Origin: Aurelia coerulea
Lineage: Eukaryota > Cnidaria > Scyphozoa > Semaeostomeae > Ulmaridae
DNA: 64,000 bases
NCBI GenBank assembly: GCA_039566865.1
Contig: CM076955.1
Coordinates: 9,116,501-9,180,500 of the forward strand
Reading direction: 5' to 3'
Made by a program: the position numbers and the translations under genes
The notes under the pieces: generated by a model
Told to the model about the DNA's origin: nothing
Databases searched by the model: none
Seen by the model: the letters and a program-made list of their open reading frames with translations, nothing else
Shown: positions 44,759-55,720 of the stretch, piece by piece
How the letters are laid out: each line of letters begins with the position of its first letter
Position numbering within the stretch: the stretch's first letter is position 1

Positions 44759-45335
44759 GACTCTCGCTTAATGCATAATATACATTACACAATTGGGATT
44801 GTGGAACCACATTTTTCAATATCTCTAAAGTTGCAAGACCTCCACTCAGTTTGCCTTTGGTGCGCTTAAACTGTTCATCCCAACTTAGATTTTCACCAAC
44901 TATCACTGAGGGATCTCGTCTTTTCTACTCTTTTGATATCAGAGTTTTTTAGTTTCAGCATTTCTGGCAAGTCAAAATTTTTGGTTTTAAGTGGATGCCC
45001 TATGACAATAAATTCAGTTTTTTCGCATTGGAGCTAAGTTTATTTACCCTCATCCACTCAGAGAGACTGGAAAGTTCTTGATGTGCGTTCTCAATTAGTT
45101 TCGCTACATCATCCGATGCAATCGTTATATTGGTATCGTCAGCATAAATGCTAGCCTTGGAGAATTTAAGACACTTTTCCAAGTCATTCAAGTAAATGAT
45201 GAAAAGAAGACGGCCTAAACAAGAACCTTGGGGAATACCACAGGTTACGTCGCTGGCTTTAGAATGCTAACCATTCAGAGAGCAGAACTGTTTTCTATTA
45301 TTTAAGTAGGATTCAAACCAATTCCCAGCTTTGCC
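44759..45335 (-). pseudogene. LINE family VI reverse transcriptase palm
   Basis: The minus strand reads GKAGNWFESYLNNRKQFCSL NG, a stop, VTCGIPQGSCLGRLLFIIYL NDLEKCLKFSKASIYADD (YADD catalytic motif intact), NKLSSNAKK, then MIVGENLSWDEQFKRTKGKL SGGLATLEILKNVVPQSQ and YALSESHLR up to the hAT duplication. Frameshifts lie near 45000 and 44910. A different LINE family from I-V. Confidence 0.75.
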
Positions 45336-45844
45336 TCTTATTACGAGGACGGCGAGGTGAGTTGCGAGGTCAGGCCTCTGAGAGGCCACCCATCCGGAGT
45401 TTGACCTCACTTGACCAAGCTTAACTTCAGCCACCTGACGGACACTCGCCCCGTAAATCGGCTACGGTTTGTTTATACCACTGCAAGCCTGGCAATCAAT
45501 CTCTTGCTAAAACTCCTTTTAATTCTTTGGCATATTTCGCATAGCCACTTGACCACTCAATTGACCGGTAAACGCTAATCTGCCATGAATTCAAAATTTA
45601 GAACACAGAATTTACTGAAACTTCCCAAGAATATGGTCACATGGCTTGAAATTGGTAAAAAAGCCTGAAGGCTGATTTCCACTGAATCGAATTCTCGGAA
45701 TTTTCCGAGTGGAATGGAAATATACTGTTTAAAAGAGAAATTTTCGCTTGGAATTTGAATAGAAAGTTACGCATGCAAAAGTTTTATTCTGTAAAATTCT
45801 GTCCGCCTGGAAAATTCTACCATGAGCGTTAGGAAACATGTTAA
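45336..45844. other. Foreign or rearranged segment within LINE VI
   Basis: The LINE VI reading breaks at 45335 and its linker region reappears at 45845. The sequence between encodes nothing recognised and replaces the RT N-terminus. Insertion plus deletion is likely; no ends were identified. Confidence 0.4.
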
Positions 45845-46075
45845 TTGTACTTTGAAAATGTTGCGGTCATAGGTTGCGGTTTTTAAAACTGAAAACAATT
45901 TTGAGATCATCGGAAACCATTTCACCGTTTTCAATAAGTGTGATAGATTGAGATGCTTGTATTTTGTTTGTGAAAACTGGCTTAACAGTTCTCCAAAACT
46001 TACAATTATCAGTAAGATTTTTTAGATCCAGGTTTTTGCAACAGTTAAATTTGGCTTTGCGCAACATTTTCACGC
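45845..46075 (-). pseudogene. LINE family VI linker region
   Basis: Reads MKMLRKAKFNCCKNLDLKNL TDNCKFWRTVKPVFTNKIQA SQSITLIENGEMVSDDLK, the stretch between endonuclease and RT in many LINEs. It is open but truncated at both sides. Confidence 0.6.
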
Positions 46076-46227
46076 ATTTATCCGTTTACTTTTACGTCAC
46101 GCATATGTGCGTTTACGTTACACGCATTTATGTGCATTTATGATTTATGTGCATTTATGTGCGTTTATGTGCGTTTACGTGCGTTTATGCGCGTTTATGT
46201 TGGATTTATGTGCGTTTACGTTACACG
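46076..46227. repeat. Minisatellite of about 11-bp units
   Basis: Degenerate repeats of GTGCGTTTATG / GCATTTATGT. The same words return at 48349-48385 after the family II LINE, so the LINE was inserted into the array. The first unit overlaps the LINE VI codons DKCVK, suggesting the array grew from that sequence. Confidence 0.7.
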
Positions 46228-46230
46228 CAT

Positions 46231-47742
46231 TTATGTACAGTTGTTATTAATAACCCATAAGATCTATAGTGCTTTTGGGGAAACTCCAAGCAAGGAAACT
46301 CGGGCAGTCTTCTTAGATCTTTCGAAGGCATTTGACAGAGTTATGCATGATGGTTTGTTGTATAAAATGGAATGTAGTGCAATATCTGGCGATCTCCTCG
46401 CCCTCGTTCAAAACGTCCTATCTGATCGCAAGCAGCACGTTGTACTGAATGGCAAAAGCTCGCAATGGAGTACTATCTCTGCTGGTGTTCCACAAGGTTC
46501 TGTCTTGGGTCCTCTGTTCTTTTTGGTCTATATTAATGACTTAGTTGATAATATGAATTGCGATGTGAAGATGTTTGCTGATGATACATCCTTTTTTCTA
46601 CTGTAACAAATGAAGCTGTGACTGCAGGGGTGCTGAATAGGGACATAGCAAATACACGCTTATGGGTGTGGCAATGGAAGATGCAGTTTAATGCTGAAAA
46701 AACGGAAGAGGTTATTTTCTCGACCGGGAAATGATGTGATAGTAAATGTGCCTGAGCATAAGCACCTTGGAGTTATTCTTGACTCAAAGCTAAACTTCCA
46801 CAGTCATATAAAAGAGGCTATTATAAAAGCGAGGCGTGGTATTGGTATCATTCGTCACATTTCTAGATATGTCTCGAGGGAGGGAGGTACTTGATCAAGT
46901 CTACAAGCTTTATGTAAGGCTTCATCTTGACTATGGTGACATAATCTATCACAAGTACGATCCTGATATGAAATTAGATTTAACAAAAAAAAACTTGAAC
47001 AGACTCAGTACTCTGCGGCTCTTGCAGTTACGGGAACTTGAAGAGGTACAAGTAGGCAACGGTTATACGATGAATTGGGTTGGGAAGATCTTTATAGCAG
47101 GCGACAGTACAGAAGATTGTGCCATTTTTACAATTTAAGATTGACACGTTCTCCGGATTATTTGTTTGCTAAAATTCCATGTGAGCGCCAGCTACCTTAC
47201 AATCTTCGAAACTATCGGGATTATGACCAAAACGTAGGAAGAACGGCTCGGTTTACAAACACGTACTTTCATAACACACTGTTTGAATGGAATCTACTGA
47301 CTGGTGATATAAAAAATGCCAGATCTCTTGCAGTGTTTAAGAGCAAGCTACTATCGACAATACGACCTTTGAAAAGAACTATGTATGGTACTCGCGACAT
47401 CGTAGGTATCAAATGTCTGACGAAACTTCGTGTGGAGTTTAGCTCGCTCAATGCACACTGATTCCGAAATGACTTTGACTGCGTCAGCCCACTGTGCTTG
47501 TGTGGTATGGGCAATGAAGATAACGCAAATTTCCTCCTGCACTGCCATCGGTTTCGTGTGATGCGTTGTGATCTCCTCGGTCAGCTTTCTGAAGTCCCCG
47601 GTCTCGATCTTACAAATATTGACTCAAAAGCATTGTGTGAGTTGCTTCTCTATGGCAGACCTCAGTTCACTATAATCGACAATAGTATAATCCTGGAAGC
47701 AACCATGTCATTCATTGAGAGGTCTATGCGGCTGGACTAAAT
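46231..47742 (+). pseudogene. LINE family II reverse transcriptase, frameshifted
   Basis: Reads LLLITHKIYSAFGETPSKET RAVFLDLSKAFDRVMHDGLL, ISAGVPQGSVLGPLFFLVYI NDL, MFADDTSFF (catalytic FADD) to 46604. Then follow frameshifts (46691-46894, 46836-47138, 47075-47461), a TGA at 47459-47461 where R is expected, and the final piece PLCLCGMGNEDNANFLLHC to 47740. The N-terminal Met in the minisatellite is not a real start. The endonuclease is missing. At least three frameshifts and one stop. Confidence 0.82.
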
Positions 47743-48340
47743 ACCAACATTAGCAGCAATCCCTTTTCGTCTGTAGTGTAATGTGAGAGATTGTTTTACT
47801 GTATTGTAGTGTGAAGTGCAACTTGGGGCTATGTAGAGTGGGGCTGCCTTCTTTTTTGGCCGTGGGGCTGCCACTGCCTTGCAGGGTGCTGCGGGCTTGG
47901 TGTCGTCTGGGGGGTTGGTTGGTGGTGCTTTGATCTTGCAGTCGCGGGGTTCGGGTGTCAGTCGCTGGGCTCTCTGGTTGGGGCCTTGTTTGCGGTGTTC
48001 TGTGGGTTGGTGGTGGTGAGTTCTAGCGGAATGACTATAATAAATGACTGTAACAGGACAGTAAATAACAATTTAATTCAATGGAGCTAAACGTAGACGA
48101 ATGTCCTCAGTCTAGGAACGGTTCTGCTCTACATCGTCGTTCGTTGTACTCTAGTATAGTGTAGTGTCTTTTGGTGTGGAGTGGTGTGGTTTGGTGTTGT
48201 GTTCTTTTGCTAGTTAAATTAGATTATTGTTTATATTCATTGTGAGAGTCATTCATAGTGGGGACTAGATGGCCATGTATTTTTTCCCATTATGATTGGC
48301 TCAGATTCTTGTATTGTAGTTTCTTTCTTAGAAATTAATA
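47741..48340 (+). other. LINE family II 3'UTR with strongly G/T-biased block
   Basis: 47815-48025 is almost free of A and very G/T-rich, with many GGGG and GGTTGG words, unlike the AT-rich neighbourhood and unlike the other family II 3'UTR. It may be an insertion or a local expansion. The conserved terminal stem follows at 48253-48295. Confidence 0.5.
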
Positions 48341-48387
48341 TAAAAAAATGTGCATTTATGCATTGACGCATTTACGCATTCCGACAT

Positions 48388-48919
48388 GCAAAGTGTGTCT
48401 CAGAATCTTTAAATGTCCTCTGGTCCACCTTTTATAGTCAAAGACAACTTTGTAAGGGCAGAGAAACAATATGCAAATATTTGGAAATATCTATTTTCAA
48501 AGGAAGGAAGCATTTGAAAAATCTGACACACAGATTGTGAGCTTAGGATCTGCACTGCACTAACTATTGACGAGTTAGATTTTGTTACCTCAAACGCACG
48601 GGTGCAAAATAGCTTTTGAAGGTGGTATATTCCTTTAAACAACGAAGTTGCCTGGAAAATATCATTTTACAACATTTTCCAATTATTTAGATAAGGCTAG
48701 AATCGAAATATTCTTACGCGTCGAATGATGTATAGTTTAACTAAATTCCACTAACACTTTCTCTTTTGGGGAGAAAAAATTCAATCTGGTGCTTCAAACG
48801 TTTACCGTAACATTAATATTGTAGCTCGGCCAGAGACTCCACTGTTCAAGATTCAGTGTCCTAGCGGTTTTTGTATGAATCGGAGAACAAATTGTTACGT
48901 CTGCATCAAATTTGTAACC
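48388..48919. other. No gene seen
   Basis: No supported feature. Confidence 0.5.
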
Positions 48920-49895
48920 TATTTGATTTGCACCAGCTAATAAAATTGTGGAATGGATATACTTGCATCTTTAGACACAGGAAGCCCACATAAAAAGTAG
49001 TAAGAAAGCAAACGAAATGCGGCTTCTGCGAGTGAGATACGGCAAAAGCAGCATTTTTGGAGGAGCAATGTGCGCTTGGTGGCTTTGCGGAGGAGAGAGG
49101 AAAGAGCGGGGGAGAAAAATTGCGGAGGAGCGAAGAGAGGACTACATACCACAAAATTTGTATTTTGCAAGTCACAGCGATGGTGGATCACAGCATAATG
49201 ACGGTGGTTTTATTTTCGTCGCGAGAACGGGATTGCTTGCGATAAAAGGAAAAGATTGTGATTTTATTGAACAGAGAATAATTGGGAAATGTAAGTCCGT
49301 TAATTTTCTTAATCATTTAGCCTGTCATATTCCGAGATTTTACAAGTTTTGAACATAGACCCACTTGTTCCGCTCGTCGGAAAAAATGGGCCTATTTTAG
49401 TTGCCAAAAGAGAAAATTCTTAAAGTTAAATAAATAAATCACCATTTACAGAACAAAGTCGAATCTGTCTGCTGTGCAGATAAACTTATTACATTTGCAA
49501 TGTCACGGAGACGTCCGTCAGTTGCCTGTTCGCCATTCATATCGATGCATGTTTCACTGAGTTTTTTCGGTCTCGGTCCGTGGTTTCCCGCCAGTCTTCG
49601 CTGCACCAACAAACTGAGGTGCACAGCGTGCGCACGCGAGGGCGAGTTGCTTCCCTTGTCTCTTTCCTCTTTCCTCTCTCCTCTCTTCGCTCCTCCGCAA
49701 TTTTTCTCCCCCGCTCTTTCCTCTCTCCTCCGCAAAGCTGCCAAGCGCACATTGCTCCTCCACAGATGCTGCTTTTGCCGTATCTCACTCGCAGAAGCCG
49801 CATTTCGTTAGCTTTCTTACTACTTTTTATGTGGGCTCCCTGTGCTTCAGACTGTGCAAAGTATTCATTAAAGGGGGTTAGTAGCAAATTATATC
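48920..49895. repeat. Long inverted repeat, arms about 160-220 bp
   Basis: 48985-49142 and 49668-49840 are near-perfect inverted copies (AGCCCACATAAAAAGTAGTA, GAGTGAGATACGGCAAAAG, GGAGGAGAGAGGAAAGAGCG, AATTGCGGAGGAGCGAAGAG). Weaker pairing continues to about 48920 and 49895. The spacer is about 525 bp. The inner parts of the arms are purine-rich on the left, pyrimidine-rich on the right. Foldback-type element suspected; ends undefined. Confidence 0.7.
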
Positions 49896-49983
49896 TATAA
49901 ACTAAGGTTTGACTTATTTGTTGGCGTTAATTAGCTTATTAGCTATATATATTTTTTACCTTTTTGCCAACATAAAAGGAATT

Positions 49984-49985
<2 letters not shown>

Positions 49986-50061
<76 letters not shown>
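49986..50061. repeat. (AAT)n microsatellite, 76 bp
   Basis: About 25 uninterrupted AAT/ATA units, lying at the 3' side of the Penelope-like ORF (minus strand). Confidence 0.95.
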
Positions 50062-50063
<2 letters not shown>

Positions 50064-50264
50064 GCAAGAAAAACAAGATATTTTCATGAAAATTTTCGAT
50101 CTTTCGTATATCTTCTTCAGTCATAATTAAGCGTTCTATAAATAACTAAAACGTTAAGTAGCTGTTGGAGAATGTTGCGTTCTATGAACTATCGAATTAA
50201 GAGTTCGCTAAACTGTAAAGTTCGATTAATGTGGCGAAACAGATAAAGTAAATACAAATTATGA

Positions 50265-53200
50265 TCAGGTTTTAGGAAAAAGCTTGTAATATGTCCTTCC
50301 GAATTCATTCATGGTATTGTTCAGACCACGAGGTTCTCTCGTGTCGAGCCTAGTCATCCAGACATTTTCATAAAATTCCAGAGTGTTATGATCACCCTCT
50401 ACATTTTGCAAGATGTGTACAGTTAAGTCTCTGTCGAAATCACAATCGTGGCTTTCGAAAAAGTGTCTTCCCAGTTCTGTGGCGTCCGGATCATGCTTTG
50501 CATCGCTTCTATGCTTGTTGAATCTTTGACTCAATGTTGTCGATGTGTAGCCTACGTATAACTGTTTGTGTTTTCTGCACTCGGCGGCATAAATAGCATT
50601 TTTTGTGGAACAATTCCCTCCTTCAATGAGGCATGATTTACCTGAATTTATGTTGTGCAATTTGTCCACTTGACCCATGTGACTGCACAGTTTGCAGGGC
50701 CGGCCCCGCTTCTTTGTGCCTTTCTGCGTGCATCTGACGCTGTAACCATTTCGTCTGATCTTTTGTTCAGATTGAATTAGTGTGGCTCGAATATTAGTAT
50801 TTCTTCTGAAGGAAACGATTGGAGGCTCTGGAAATACATTTTTAAGCTTTGGATGTTCATCAATCATGGTCCGATAGTTCCCGTGCAATAGTTTAGAAAT
50901 TCCTTTGAATTTCTGATGCCAGTTCACCACTAGGGGTATCCTCTGATTTGAAATGCTGGATATTTTCGCTTTTGGCTGTAGTAATTCCTGACGATCCTTC
51001 TGCGCAACGACCTCAGCAATTCGTATCATCTTGCCTCTTGAATATCCTCGCTGAACATAAAACTTGACAAACTCGGATGCATGCTTTCGATAGTCGTTGA
51101 TAAGAGTGCAAATTCTTCGGATTCTAATGAATTGTGAAAGTGGGTTGGAGCGTATGGTATGCGGAGGATGATCAGATGAATTATGTAAATAGGTGTGTGT
51201 TGCTGTTGGTTTACTGTATAATTCGGTTAGGATTTTGCCATCCTGGATCTTTACCCTTGTATCAAGAAATACAACGTTTGAGCTCGAGTATTCCGATGTA
51301 AACTTGATATTCGAATTGTACTTGTTTTTGGCAGCGTATGAATTACAAAATGATAGAAAATGGTTAAGACTTTTCAGGTCATCTTTCCATACGAAAAAAA
51401 TGTCATCTATAAATCTGACCCATGAGACTGGACTCTTGCCATATAGTGTTGCATAATCTTCTAATAATTTCGTTTCAAATTGAGACATAAATAGGTTTGC
51501 GAAATTCACGGCCATTGGTGTTCCCATGGCAGTTCCTTTGATTTGATGAAAATACTGTCCCATGAAAGATAACGTGTTCGACTTGAGGATAAATGATATG
51601 AGGTCAGAAATGACCTTGGACGGAATTGACTTATTTTTGCGTTTTTCTAGCGCTTCGAAACATGCTTTAGCGCCCTCGTCATGGTCGATATTAGGATAAA
51701 GAGAGCTCACGTCCATTGTTACTAAGAAAATATCGTTCTGATCTTTAATTTCATTGTTTAGACTCTCGACATGCTTTACAAATTCCGTTGTATCTTTGAT
51801 GTAGGAAGCAGTTTTAGTTGCAGCGGGTTTTATGAAGCTGTCTACCCACTCGGAAAGTTTAGCTGTACATGAATCAAACCCACTACAGATAGGGCGCAGT
51901 GGTGGAAGATTTTCAAAGACTTTGTGAATCTTCGGTAGGCCATAAAAACAGGGCGTTCTATTACCCTCCCTTAATTTGGTATCTTCAACGTCATCGATGT
52001 AACCATTATTGAGCATATCAGTGATTTTCTTGTTTAAAGTCTCTCGATAATCCGGGTTTGGATCTGTGAAGATTTGTTCATAGAATGTTTCATCTTGAAG
52101 TGTCTTAAGGCAAGCTGCATTATAATCGGTTCTGTTCATCAAAACTATACCATTGCCTTTATCAGCTGGCTTGATAATAATTGATTCATCCGTTTTGAGT
52201 GCTTTGAGAGCATTCCTTTGTCCCTCTGTTAGATTATTCCAGTTTTCATTACTTTTCGAGTTGATGTGTTTGCCAATGTCTCTAATGTTGTTATCTATGA
52301 AAGTTGACAATCCATTGGACCTTCCTTCTCTGACTTTCTCTGGGTACCAATGGGGATTTTTAATTTTCCAATCTAATCTTGAGCGTTCAAGCTCGTCATT
52401 GTCTGTTACAGCAGCTGATGCTCGTTTCTGTTCGTTGCCTGGATTCTTTTCTGCAAAGTACTCTGCTAATTTCAGTCTGCGGACAAATTGGAATATATCT
52501 TTAGAGAATCCCTCTTTATTGAATCCCTTTTGGCTTGGACAGAAAGAGAGACCAAGTTCTAAGACAGATATTTCCTCCTCGTTGAGTTTTCGACTCGACA
52601 AGTTGTATATTGTTGATTTGGTATTAATGTTCATTGGTGGGGCTCTATTTTCTGTTTTTGATTTCAAGTCTTCTTCTACAGATGGTAAATCGCATGTTTC
52701 AGTTTTTGGTGTTGTGTAATTTTCGTCCAGAATCTTGAATCGATTTTTGAGTGTTAAGTTCTCCTTTCTTTGTAAATGGTTTCTGGTTTTGATGCTTTTG
52801 GATTTCCTTGGTATTGACCATTTCTTTTCAGGGTTAATTTCTTTTGTTACATTTACTTCTTGAGATTTTGCAAAATCAGTCCTCGCTGTTGGGAACTGGG
52901 AAATTTCTTGTGACTCTAGACATTTGACGAAGTGGGCCCTCATTTTTGACTGGTCGAACACAGAATTGGATGGATCTCTGTTGAATGCGAGTTCAATTGC
53001 ATAGGCAAGAGCGAACAAACCACAGTCATATGTACCTTCTTGAATAGAATTAAGCTTCACTTGAATAATAGAGGGCATTGTTGATGGATCAGGAGAATAA
53101 ATGGCAGTTAATTGTTTGGTTAGTTCTGTCGATGGAGAACAATTTAGGCTGTCGTATAGGCGAATTCTTCCTCCAATAGAGGTGGACGTAACGAAATGAT

Positions 53201-53287
53201 GTTGTCCAGTGTGATGAATATGAATAGTAGGAAATGGATCATGAACGAGATGGCCAGCAGAAAGACAAGTTGACTGGAATTCAAAAA

Positions 53288-53288
<1 letters not shown>
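50265..53288 (-). CDS. Penelope-like RT with GIY-YIG endonuclease and upstream C48-like peptidase module
   Basis: The frame is open for 1007 codons from just after a TAA (53289-53291) to the stop at 50265. The first Met is at 53078, and residue numbers below count from it. Upstream of it, still in frame, QHHFVTS (H near 53200) and LYDSL (D near 53152) precede Q13 and YDC19G, together the H-D-Q-C pattern of Ulp1/C48 cysteine peptidases. RT follows: KPADKGNGIVLMNRTDY (303-319), MDVSSLYPNID (motif A, D456), GTAMGTP (515), FIDD (556-559). Then come a Cys-rich stretch (C783, C795, C798) and GIY-YIG endonuclease (IYAAEC 829-834, YVGYT 841-845, R852). RT plus GIY-YIG defines canonical Penelope elements. 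The open frame suggests a young copy, but the frame lacks an ATG before the peptidase module and begins at a microsatellite, so the 5' end is probably truncated. Confidence 0.85.

Positions 53289-53343
<55 letters not shown>
53289..53343. repeat. (AAT)n microsatellite, 55 bp
   Basis: About 18 AAT units directly at the 5' border of the Penelope frame (minus strand), matching the array on its other side. Confidence 0.95.
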
Positions 53344-53344
<1 letters not shown>

Positions 53345-54417
53345 GAAAGCCCTTCTCGTGAGACAGTGATCACTACTACTTTAATAGATCATATGACTAC
53401 GAGAAACAAAACTTAAAGGAACTTTACATGAGAAAAGTCAACCCAAGCGGATTTTTTTTTTCATTCATTGAAAACAACAAACAACAAGATTTATAAACTA
53501 CCTGCCATCCATAGCGGGAAAGGACATATTGTCAGCGAGTTCCCACTAAGAATGACACCTACCATTTTAAAAATATGAAATCAATTTGACTAATACACGC
53601 ATACACATAGGGACTTATGTACAAAAATACACATAGATACATTCCCATATAGTGCACACAAACAGTACACAAAAACAAATACAGTCACTAACATGTCGAG
53701 CACGGATTCTTTGTTTCCAGAGGATGCTAAGTTTCGTAATCTACAAGATCAAAACGCTTGGATGATTTGATGTACTTTATTGTAGCTTCAAGAATCATTC
53801 TCGTGGATTTTCACTCCGGGTTGAGTTTCAACTCAGCCGCTAGGAAATGTTTTGTTATTCGTCAAATCGCTTACATAGAAAATTTCTAATCGGGGCGAGT
53901 TCAACTCGCTTTCTCAACCCGGGTGGAAATTTCGCCCCGGGGTTTAATAGTACATTCGTTGCATTTACCCTCCTACGGGCTGTACAGGGATCAGCTCATT
54001 GGAAGAGAAGTATCATTGTACTCAGGGGATCACGCTATACATTGGAAATAAACAAAATGACCTCATAGAGTTCAAGGCAAAACAAATAAATCATAAACTA
54101 TGAAAAGAAACGAGAACTTACCTTATCCCAAGTCAAATCCCCTGCTATGTGGTTTTGAGTAAATTCCAAGTGAGCGATCCACTTTAATCTTTGAGTGGGA
54201 TCTTCAGTTGTTACAAATGTTTGTGGGTCTGGGTCTTGTGTGTCTTTTTCTTGATCTACATATAACAAAAGAACCGCAAATGAAGAAGCTGCAGGTGAAT
54301 TGACTCGCTAGAATAGTGATATAAGTTATACTACATTTGTTCAAGTTATTCCCTTTTTGATAAACAAGAAAACAATGGTTTTAATTTTTCCATCGAATTT
54401 GACGCTATAGCTCACTC
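53344..54417. other. No gene seen; short inverted repeat
   Basis: CCGGGTTGAG (53816-53825) and CTCAACCCGG (53913-53922) pair perfectly, with further partial symmetry around them. It resembles the hairpin style of 21705-22098 but no ends are visible. Otherwise empty. Confidence 0.45.
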
Positions 54418-54549
54418 AAGATGAGGGAATTTAGTATACCGCTGACCAAAGCGCTCCGCAGCAAAAATATAGTGATGGGCTACCAACCAAATTATGTCAC
54501 GTACAATTTTCGTCTTTCGCCCAATTCATATTTAAGGAATAAACAGAGA

Positions 54550-55720
54550 TGGAAACCAGAAGTCAGTTTCAACGAAAAACTTGATTTAAATAATATTTCC
54601 TACGATATTTCCAAGTTATCTTTCTTTTAATATGCATTCCGTAGGAGAAACACCCGATCCAACAACAAACAACTTTCGACCAAAAAACACCTTGATTTAA
54701 AATAATTCTATAAAATAAACGACACCATGTAACAGTATGAAATTTTAAGAATGATTCAAGGAATGATAACGCTATCTCCTGGTATACTTCATTAGTTTCG
54801 GAAATATTTTTAAGGGCTGAAAATTTATCTGTTCTGTTTTGCATTCTGCAAGGGAAACACCCAGCAACAAGGCCGCGATTCCTACCAAAAACACCTTGAT
54901 TTAAAATAATTCTATAAAATAAACTACACCATGTAACAGTACGAAACTTTCAGGATGATTCAAGGAATGATTATGCTATCTCCTGGTATACTTCATTAGT
55001 TCCGGAAAATATTTTTAAGAGCAGAAAATTTATCTGTTATCACTCAGTACAATCTGCATTCCGAAGGGGAAACGCACAACAACAAACAACTCACGACCAA
55101 AAAACCCCTTGATTAAAAATAATTCTACAAAAAACCTACACCATGTAACAATACGAAACTTTCAGGATGATTCAAGGAACGATTATGCTATCTTCTGGTA
55201 TACTTCATTAGTTTCAAAAAATATTTCTAAGGGCAGAAAATTTATCTGTTCTGTTCTGCATTCTGCAAGGGAGACACCCAGCAACAAGGCTGCGATTCCT
55301 ACCAAAAACACCTTGATTAAAAATAATTCTATAAAATAAACTACACCACGTAACAGTACGAAACTTTCAGGATGATTCAAGGAATGATTATGCTATCTCC
55401 TGGCATACTTCATTAGTTCCGAAAAATATTTTTAAGGGCAGAAAATTTATCTGTTCTGTTCTGAATTCTGCAAGGGAAGCTCCCGCAACAAGGCCGCGAT
55501 TCCTACCAAAAACACCTTGATTAAAACTAATTTTACAAAAAAAAACTACACCATACAACAGTATGAGATTTTGAAGGAGCTTTAAAGCATAACTAAGCTT
55601 GCTTCTCGCAAAATCCGCCAGTACCTAATAATTTTAGATTTAACAGAAAATGTATCTGTAATCACTGAATGCAATCTGCCCTCTGCAGGAGAGCTCCCTG
55701 TCATAACAATTCCTAAAGTC
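54550..55720. repeat. Tandem array of about 204-bp units
   Basis: The word CTTGATT(T)AAA recurs at 54691, 54895, 55108, 55312 and 55516, spaced 204, 213, 204 and 204 bp. Units share CTACACCATGTAACAGTA.GA, GATGATTCAAGGAATGAT, TATACTTCATTAGTT and ATTTATCTGTTCTG. The outer units are more diverged, as in arrays maintained by unequal exchange. Confidence 0.85.

Larger units (their letters stand above)
46228..48345 (+). mobile_element. LINE family II copy inside minisatellite
   Basis: Coding to 47742, then a 600-bp 3'UTR and a short A run at about 48341-48347. The terminal stem TCATAGTGGG (48253-48262) with CCCATTATGA (48286-48295) has one G-T pair and matches in position the 12-bp stem of the other family II copy. 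A possible 7-bp duplication, ATGT(A/G)CA, is seen. Confidence 0.75.

Noticed and set aside
46130..46230. N-terminal Tyr/Cys-rich peptide fused to RT
   Set aside because: It is the translated minisatellite upstream of a truncated LINE, not part of the protein.
49909..50130. ORFs with poly-Asn or poly-Ile
   Set aside because: They are translations of the (AAT)n microsatellite.
53234..53416. ORF with poly-Asn tract
   Set aside because: Translation of the second (AAT)n array.
53816..53922. Short inverted repeat as a MITE
   Set aside because: Only the inner 10-bp pairing is clear; no ends or target duplication.
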